Below are positions 16,297-20,889 of a DNA stretch of 20,889 nt, one piece after another. Where the stretch lies: NCBI GenBank assembly GCA_965178525.1, contig CBCXVS010000118.1, positions 1 to 20,889 on the forward strand. The letters are read 5' to 3'. Numbering within the stretch: position 1 is the stretch's first letter; each line of letters opens with the position of its first letter. The translations under genes and the position numbers were made by a program. The notes beneath the pieces are model-generated. The model was not told the origin of the DNA, ran no database searches, and was given only the letters and a program-made list of their open reading frames with translations. The DNA is from CBCXVS01 sp965178525 (GTDB lineage Bacteria; Tectomicrobia; Entotheonellia; Entotheonellales; Entotheonellaceae).

Positions 16297-17136
16297 ATGG
16301 TCAAGCAGCGGAAAGCAAAGTCGGCACTGCGTGAGAATATAGAATCCATTGTCATTGCGATTATTCTGGCGCTCGTGATGCGCGAATTTGTCGTCCAGGC
16401 GTTTAAAATTCCATCTGGCTCGATGCAAGAGACGTTGCAGATCGGTGACCATATTCTCGTCAATAAGTTCTTGTATTATTTTACCCGGCCTCAACGGTTT
16501 GATGTGATTGTGTTTGAATATCCCTGGGATAGGAAGCGCGATTTCATTAAACGGATCATTGCCCTACCCGGCGATTGGGTCGAAGTCCGTGACGGGCACG
16601 TCTATGTCAATAACCAACGATTGCTCGAGCCCTATGCGCACTATTCCACCTCCCGCTTGCGCCAAGTGACGTTTGGTCCGTTGCGTGTGCCCAAAAAGGG
16701 TGATACGGTGGAGATCCGTCAGGATCAGCGCCTCTATATCAATGGTGAATCGGTGACGATACCGAGCGGCCGGTTTTCTTCTCCCAGGAGTCGTCCTCCG
16801 ATGACGGGGTTTGAGGTATTTTATGCGTCGCTTTTTGCGGCCGGGACGACCCTGCAACAGCCCACGGGACCCATTAAAGTCCAACACGATCACTATTTTA
16901 CCCTGGGTGACAACCGCGATAATAGTCAGGATAGTCGTTTCTGGGGATTTGTGAAAAATGACCGCATCAAGAACCGCTTCTGGGGGATTGTGAAGAATAG
17001 GCGTATCAAGGGAAAGGCATTTTTCATTTACTGGTCGTGGAACCGGAACGGGCGTATGGCGCAACATATCCGATGGGATCGCCTAGGCAAGTTGCTCGGG
17101 CTAGCGCCTTCTGGCCAGGTACTCGTGCGGGAGTAG
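16297..17136 (+). CDS. lepB: Signal peptidase I
   Basis: LepB cleaves signal peptides on the outer face of the inner membrane. The protein has 279 residues with a single N-terminal membrane anchor (about 13-34). The catalytic Ser42 lies in IPSGSMQETL and the general base Lys85 in FIKRIIALPGDW. The C-terminal box FTLGDNRDNSQDSRFWGFV is present. Directly after that box, a 13-residue unit is duplicated in tandem (residues 214-239) before KAFFIYWSW. AGGA at 16286-16289 supports ATG 16297. The 166 nt upstream (16131-16296) show no gene, tRNA or convincing promoter. The 3' end overlaps the convergent ksgA by 36 nt. Confidence 0.96.
   Translation: MVKQRKAKSALRENIESIVIAIILALVMREFVVQAFKIPSGSMQETLQIGDHILVNKFLYYFTRPQRFDVIVFEYPWDRKRDFIKRIIALPGDWVEVRDGHVYVNNQRLLEPYAHYSTSRLRQVTFGPLRVPKKGDTVEIRQDQRLYINGESVTIPSGRFSSPRSRPPMTGFEVFYASLFAAGTTLQQPTGPIKVQHDHYFTLGDNRDNSQDSRFWGFVKNDRIKNRFWGIVKNRRIKGKAFFIYWSWNRNGRMAQHIRWDRLGKLLGLAPSGQVLVRE
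16936..17013 (+). repeat. In-gene tandem duplication of 39 bp in lepB
   Basis: Two adjacent 39-nt units encode RFWGFVKNDRIKN and RFWGIVKNRRIKG. They keep the reading frame and differ at several bases, so the duplication is not brand new. Family members normally have one such unit between DNRDNSQDS and KAFFIYWSW. Confidence 0.85.
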
Positions 17137-17937
17137 ACCCTGTACGGCCTCAGCTAACGCCACGAATTGCGATGGGGCGAGTTCCTGGGCACGGATGGTT
17201 CTGGAGAGTTGCATGCGGGTCCAGATATCGGCGAGGTCGGCCTCTCGAAGTTGCCACTGCGAAACGGCGAGGAGATTTTTCCGCAAGGTTTTGCGACGGT
17301 GCGCAAAGACGCATTTGACGACCTGGAAGAGGAAGGTTTCATTATGGCTTGGCCATGGCGGCGTGCGGAACGGTTCGAGTACCAAGACAGTGGAGTCGAC
17401 GGTGGGTTGCGGCGTGAACGCGTGGCGAGAGACGTCGAGACCCAGACGTATTGCAGAATAGTATTGGAAGAAAACCGAGAGGCCACTGTATGCGCTCGTA
17501 CGGGGGGCGGCGAGCAAACGTGCTGCAACTTCCTTTTGTAACATGACGACCAGTCGTGTGATATGTTGGCGATAGGCGAACAAGTGGCGCAGAATATGCG
17601 TCCCTGTGCTGTAAGGTAGATTGGCCATGACCACGAGCGGCGGTGGTAGCTGCGCATAGTCATAGCGCCGCGCATCCGCGTGGATGATGTGTACATGCGG
17701 CGCCGCCGCAAAACGTTGTTGCAGCGCCTGCACATAGTGTGCATCAATCTCAATAGCATACAAAACGGCGGCACGCTCGGCGAGAGGAACGGTCAGGGCG
17801 CCGCGGCCGGGGCCGATTTCGAGTACCGTGTCGTCAAGGGCGAGCTGTGCCTTTTGCAGGATCTGCTCAACCACGAGCGAATCGCGCAGAAATACTTGTC
17901 CTAAGCGTTTTCGGTGCGGCGATATCTTGTTTGGCAT
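17101..17937 (-). CDS. rsmA: 16S rRNA (adenine1518-N6/adenine1519-N6)-dimethyltransferase
   Basis: RsmA (KsgA) dimethylates two adjacent adenines in helix 45 of 16S rRNA during late 30S assembly. From ATG at 17937-17935 the protein has 278 residues. It begins with the family N-terminus PHRKRLGQVFLRD. It has SAM motif I VLEIGPGRGALT (about 38-49), acidic motif II (IEID) and the catalytic NLPY (106-109). HAFTPQPTVDSTVLVLEP and FAHRRKTLRKNL in the C-terminal region are typical. GGGAGGGA just upstream on the minus strand is a good ribosome binding site. The in-frame extension up to 18279 shows no homology and would cross into sucC, so it is rejected. It is the only minus-strand gene here, divergent from sucC and convergent with lepB. 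Confidence 0.97.
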   Translation of the reverse strand: MPNKISPHRKRLGQVFLRDSLVVEQILQKAQLALDDTVLEIGPGRGALTVPLAERAAVLYAIEIDAHYVQALQQRFAAAPHVHIIHADARRYDYAQLPPPLVVMANLPYSTGTHILRHLFAYRQHITRLVVMLQKEVAARLLAAPRTSAYSGLSVFFQYYSAIRLGLDVSRHAFTPQPTVDSTVLVLEPFRTPPWPSHNETFLFQVVKCVFAHRRKTLRKNLLAVSQWQLREADLADIWTRMQLSRTIRAQELAPSQFVALAEAVQGLLPHEYLARRR

Positions 17938-17993
17938 GTCTTCCCTCCCTCTAGCCGTGTGGCCGAGGGCTCGGTTGGAGCAAGGTATCAAAG

Positions 17994-18085
17994 TCATGCT
18001 GTCCAGGTACGTAAGTGCCCGAACAAAATTAAATTCATATTTTTCCTCTGGAAAAACGATGTAGCTCATTCTGTCCAGGTACATA
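17994..18085. promoter_or_regulatory. ksgA-sucC divergent intergenic region with a 20-bp direct repeat
   Basis: Between the two divergent genes (17938-18152), the sequence TCATkCTGTCCAGGTACrTA occurs twice in the same direction, at 17994-18013 and 18066-18085, 72 bp apart. They match at 18 of 20 positions. Just after the second copy is TATTATA (18084-18090). It resembles a -10 box on the plus strand (TATTAT), and as TATAAT on the minus strand, but no good -35 was found for either direction. The AT-rich stretch between the copies contrasts with the GC-rich genes. Sites for a regulator of sucCD or ksgA, or the ends of a small repeat element, are both possible. Confidence 0.6.
18040..18056. repeat. 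Perfect inverted repeat upstream of sucC
   Basis: TTTTTCC-TCT-GGAAAAA has perfect seven-base arms around three bases. It lies between the two direct repeats, about 100 bp upstream of sucC. It could be an operator for a dimeric regulator. It lacks the GC-rich stem of a terminator. Confidence 0.6.
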
Positions 18086-18152
18086 TTATACCTGCTCCCA
18101 CGACTGTGAGCGATGCTTGACCCTCTGAGATGTGACACAAGAGGAGCACTGC

Positions 18153-19316
18153 ATGAAGATTCATGAGTATCAGGGCAAAGCGATGTTGCGTGACTATGCG
18201 GTGTCGGTTCCGAGGGGAGAGGTTGCGGTATCCCCCCGGGATGCACGCCGAGTAGCGGAGACCTTGGGAGGCCATACATGGATGATCAAAGCGCAGATCC
18301 ACGCCGGCGGGCGGGGTAAAGGGGGCGGTATTCGCCGGGCCTCGGATCTGCAGGAAGTGGAGGAGATCGCGACGCAGTTGCTGGGCCACCGCCTGATAAC
18401 GCCTCAGACTGGGCCAGAGGGCCATGAGGTACACTACGTCTTGGTCGAGGAAGGATGTGAGATCGCGCAGGAGTTCTACTGTGGGCTACTGTTGGACCGG
18501 GCTGTCGCCAAGCCGGTGGTCATGCTGAGTTCTGCCGGGGGCATGGACATCGAAGAGGTGGCGACGGCGACCCCGGAGAAAATCCTTCGTGAAGAGGTGG
18601 ATGTCCTGGTCGGATTGGCGTCGTTTCAGGCGCGTCGTTTGGCGTTGCGCCTCCATCTGAGCCAGGAGGCGCAACGGGCTTTCGTGTCGCTGATGCAGCG
18701 TCTTTATCGGGTGTTTCGTGAAAAGGATTGCTCGCTCCTTGAAATCAACCCCCTGGTGGTGACGACAGAGGACGATCTGGTCGCCCTCGATGTGAAAATG
18801 CAATTTGATGATAATGCGCTTTTCCGCCAGGCAGATGTTGCCGCGTTGCGTGATCCGGATGAAGAAGACCCGCTCGAGGTCGAGGCGTCGGCCTATGGGC
18901 TGAATTATATCAAACTGTCCGGTAACGTCGGGTGCATTGTCAATGGTGCGGGTCTGGCGATGGCGACCTTGGATGTAATCAAACACGCGGGGGCATCGGC
19001 GGCGAATTTTCTCGATGTGAGTGGCGCGGCGACATCAGAGATGGTCGAAAACGCCTTTCGGATTCTGATGTCCGATCCGGAGGTGAAGGTGGTGTTGATT
19101 AACATCTTTGGCGGTATTTTGCGTTGCGATGTCTTTGCTCAAGGATTGTTGCAGGCGGTTCAGGCTCTCCAGGTTCAGGTTCCGGTCGTCGTGCGCATGG
19201 AGGGCACCAATATCGCAGAGGGGCAACGGCTGTTAGTCGAATCCGGCTTTAATTTTTTCCTGGCCAATGGTCTGGCCGAGACCGAGCAGAAAGTGATACA
19301 GGCCCTACGCGCGTAG
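18153..19316 (+). CDS. sucC: Succinyl-CoA synthetase (ADP-forming) subunit beta
   Basis: With SucD it interconverts succinyl-CoA, NDP and phosphate with succinate, CoA and NTP in the TCA cycle. The 387-residue length matches the family. The N-terminal ATP-grasp domain begins MKIHEYQGKAMLRDY and has the nucleotide loop KAQIHAGGRGKGGG (46-59). The magnesium ligands Asn199 (LLEINPLV) and Asp213 (ALDVK) fall at the same numbers as in the E. coli enzyme. The C-terminal CoA-ligase domain has GCIVNGAGLAMATLD, NFLDVSGAA and INIFGGILRCDVFA. GAGGAG at 18141-18146 fixes ATG 18153. sucD follows after 10 nt. Confidence 0.98.
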   Translation: MKIHEYQGKAMLRDYAVSVPRGEVAVSPRDARRVAETLGGHTWMIKAQIHAGGRGKGGGIRRASDLQEVEEIATQLLGHRLITPQTGPEGHEVHYVLVEEGCEIAQEFYCGLLLDRAVAKPVVMLSSAGGMDIEEVATATPEKILREEVDVLVGLASFQARRLALRLHLSQEAQRAFVSLMQRLYRVFREKDCSLLEINPLVVTTEDDLVALDVKMQFDDNALFRQADVAALRDPDEEDPLEVEASAYGLNYIKLSGNVGCIVNGAGLAMATLDVIKHAGASAANFLDVSGAATSEMVENAFRILMSDPEVKVVLINIFGGILRCDVFAQGLLQAVQALQVQVPVVVRMEGTNIAEGQRLLVESGFNFFLANGLAETEQKVIQALRA

Positions 19317-19326
19317 GAGTGCGGTG

Positions 19327-20202
19327 ATGAGCATTCTGGTCGATGAACACACCCGTTTGCTAGTCCAGGGGATGGGACGCGAGGGGACGTTTCATGCTGA
19401 GCAAGCGATCGATTATGGCACCTGCTACGTCGGCGGGGTGACGCCCAACCGTGGCGGTGAGGTGGTCTTGGGACGGCCGTTGTTCGACACGGTGGCCGAT
19501 GCGGTGATGGAGACGGAAGCCAATACCTCGATTATTTTTGTTCCGGCGCCCTATGCCGTGGATGCCATACTGGAGTCGATCGAGGCTGGCCTGGCCCTCG
19601 TCATCTGTATCACCGATGGGGTGCCGGTGCTCGACATGCTACAGATACGGCAGTATATGCAGGGCAAGTCGGTGCGCTTAATCGGTCCGAATTGCCCTGG
19701 GGTGATTTCTCCGGGCAAGGCTAAAGTCGGCATTATGCCCGGGCACATTCATCAACCTGGGCGTGTTGGTGTGATTTCGCGCAGTGGCACACTGACGTAT
19801 GAAGCGGTGTCACAGCTCACGGCTCGCGACATCGGCCAATCAACGTGTGTCGGCATCGGTGGCGATCCGATTGGCGGTCTAACCTTCGTCGATGGTCTGG
19901 CGTTGTTCGAGCAGGATGAGGAGACCGATGCCGTGGTCATGATCGGCGAAATTGGCGGCACGGCGGAAGAGGAAGCGGCGGCGTACGTGCAGAAGTACAT
20001 GACCAAACCGGTTGTGGGGTTCATCGCTGGCCAAACGGCCCCCCCTGGACGCCGTATGGGTCATGCTGGCGCCATTATTTCCGGTGGACAAGGGACGGCC
20101 GCCTCGAAAATCGCGGCCATGGAGGCATGTGATATTACCGTGGTGCAGAGCCCGGCAGCGATCGGTGAAACCGTCGCGGAAGTTCTGCAACAGGTCGCAT
20201 AA
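19327..20202 (+). CDS. sucD: Succinyl-CoA synthetase subunit alpha
   Basis: This is the CoA-binding and phosphorylated subunit of succinyl-CoA synthetase. From ATG 19327 it has 291 residues. The Rossmann CoA-binding part includes LLVQGMGREGTFHAEQ and GGVTPNRGG. RLIGPNCPGVISPG and ISRSGTLTYEAV follow. The active-site phosphohistidine is His246 in RMGHAGAIISGGQGTA, at exactly the E. coli position. Glu208 (MIGEIGG) is also in place. GGAG at 19316-19319 supports the start; GTG 19324 directly in front is an alternative adding one residue. Its stop lies 8 nt before ndk. Confidence 0.98.
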   Translation: MSILVDEHTRLLVQGMGREGTFHAEQAIDYGTCYVGGVTPNRGGEVVLGRPLFDTVADAVMETEANTSIIFVPAPYAVDAILESIEAGLALVICITDGVPVLDMLQIRQYMQGKSVRLIGPNCPGVISPGKAKVGIMPGHIHQPGRVGVISRSGTLTYEAVSQLTARDIGQSTCVGIGGDPIGGLTFVDGLALFEQDEETDAVVMIGEIGGTAEEEAAAYVQKYMTKPVVGFIAGQTAPPGRRMGHAGAIISGGQGTAASKIAAMEACDITVVQSPAAIGETVAEVLQQVA

Positions 20203-20210
20203 GGAGCGAT

Positions 20211-20657
20211 ATGGAACGGACGTTAGCGATTATTAAACCGGACGCAGTCGAACGCCATCTCGCAGGGAAGATTCTCGCGCGGCTCGAGGCCGAAGGATTT
20301 GTCATTCTGGGCCTGAAGATGGTCTATCTCTCCAAGCAGGATGCCGAGCGATTCTACGAGGTGCATCGGGAACGCCCGTTTTATGAGGCTCTAACGGCAT
20401 TCATGTCGTCAGGACCGGCGATACCGTTGTTGCTCCAACGCGATAACGCCATCGAGACCTTGCGCGCGGTCATGGGTGCGACCAATCCGGCTGATGCCGC
20501 GGCGGGCACTATTCGCAAGGAATTTGCACTCGACATTGAAAAAAATAGTATTCACGGCTCCGATTCGCCGGAATCGGCGGCGACCGAAATTCCTTTCTTT
20601 TTTAGCCGCTTGGAATTTTGGCAACGCGCCTTAGTGGAGTTTCAAATAAGTTATTAG
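20211..20657 (+). CDS. ndk: Nucleoside diphosphate kinase
   Basis: Ndk moves the gamma phosphate between NTPs and NDPs by a phosphohistidine. The 148-residue protein starts MERTLAIIKPDAVERHLAGKI. It has the GPAIPLLLQRDNAIETLR segment, where most members read GPVV.MVLEG. The catalytic His115 sits in KNSIHGSDSPESAATEIPFFF. AAGGAG at 20201-20206 overlaps the sucD stop and drives ATG 20211. Placement right after sucCD suggests co-expression with succinyl-CoA synthetase, whose NTP product Ndk can redistribute. It is the last gene in the window. Confidence 0.97.
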   Translation: MERTLAIIKPDAVERHLAGKILARLEAEGFVILGLKMVYLSKQDAERFYEVHRERPFYEALTAFMSSGPAIPLLLQRDNAIETLRAVMGATNPADAAAGTIRKEFALDIEKNSIHGSDSPESAATEIPFFFSRLEFWQRALVEFQISY

Positions 20658-20727
20658 ACATTCGATTAAGGCGGTGGCATCGCCTCATCCTTGCAGCTAT
20701 CATCCATACTTGCACAAAAGTTGGTCT

Positions 20728-20749
20728 CCTCCCCCGTTCATGGGGGAGG
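20728..20749. repeat. Strong GC hairpin downstream of ndk
   Basis: CCTCCCCC and GGGGGAGG form a perfect 8-bp stem around GTTCAT. It is 70 nt after the ndk stop and has no T run on either side, so it is not a standard intrinsic terminator. It could protect the 3' end of the sucCD-ndk transcript or be part of a dispersed repeat. A weaker inverted repeat GCCGAA/TTCGGC lies at 20819-20843. I see no gene in 20658-20889. Confidence 0.55.
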
Positions 20750-20889
20750 TCGAAAGGTCTCAAACAGCAGTCTCACTTTGCCTCAGTATGCCCCCAGGAT
20801 GCCATCTGTCATCGCTAAGCCGAAGTTCCTCCCGTGATTCGGCGACAACTTGTTGAAATAAAAACTCAAAAGCCTGAAACGAATTGACC

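Noticed and set aside
18117..18145. TTGACC as a -35 box for sucC
   Set aside because: A -10 at the right distance would fall on the ribosome binding site, leaving no leader.
17938..18279. Upstream in-frame extension of ksgA
   Set aside because: It would run antisense through the start of sucC. The family N-terminus and a strong ribosome binding site place the start at 17937.
1..20889. CRISPR array, transposon, phage or toxin/defence island
   Set aside because: No spaced repeats, transposase, integrase or defence-type genes were seen; apart from short gaps the window is filled by housekeeping genes.

Overview
The window is ordinary, densely packed bacterial chromosome of high GC content. It looks didermal (Gram-negative): it carries a type IV pilus inner-membrane protein, a SurA-type periplasmic chaperone and an EmrA/HlyD-type periplasmic adaptor. 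The phylum cannot be fixed by eye. The mix of mfd-surA linkage, a PyrR-attenuated pyr operon and type IV pili would suit lineages such as Nitrospirota, NC10, Tectomicrobia or Desulfobacterota-like bacteria. That is inference only, without any search.

Layout. Positions 1-1144 hold the end of pilC, broken by a one-base frameshift. Next, on the same strand, come mfd (transcription-repair coupling), an orphan membrane fusion protein and a SurA-like PPIase (1193-7019). A sigma70-like promoter, a PyrR-binding RNA stem-loop and an intrinsic terminator (7056-7191) then precede a compact pyrimidine operon: pyrR-pyrB-pyrC-carA-carB-pyrD (7242-15465). Its genes overlap or lie within about 20 nt of each other, apart from a possible wider gap at pyrR-pyrB depending on the pyrB start. 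They cover carbamoyl phosphate synthesis through orotate, with PyrR and the leader RNA as the UMP sensor. pyrE, pyrF and pyrK are absent. A frameshifted class II aldolase gene follows, then lepB (signal peptidase I). lepB converges with, and overlaps by 36 nt, the only minus-strand gene, ksgA/rsmA. From a divergent intergenic region containing direct and inverted repeats runs sucC-sucD-ndk (18153-20657), which couples succinyl-CoA cleavage to nucleoside triphosphate formation. The last 230 nt are non-coding and hold a strong GC hairpin.

I see no CRISPR array, tRNA or rRNA gene, transposase, phage gene or defence system. The points most worth a second look are: the complete PyrR attenuator in an apparently didermal organism; the (ATGCGGA)4 array that supplies the pyrD start codon; a 13-residue tandem duplication in LepB; the repeat-flanked palindrome upstream of sucC; and two independent single-base frameshifts (pilC and aldolase), which may be sequence errors or real decay. 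I did not find a convincing undescribed multi-gene system here.
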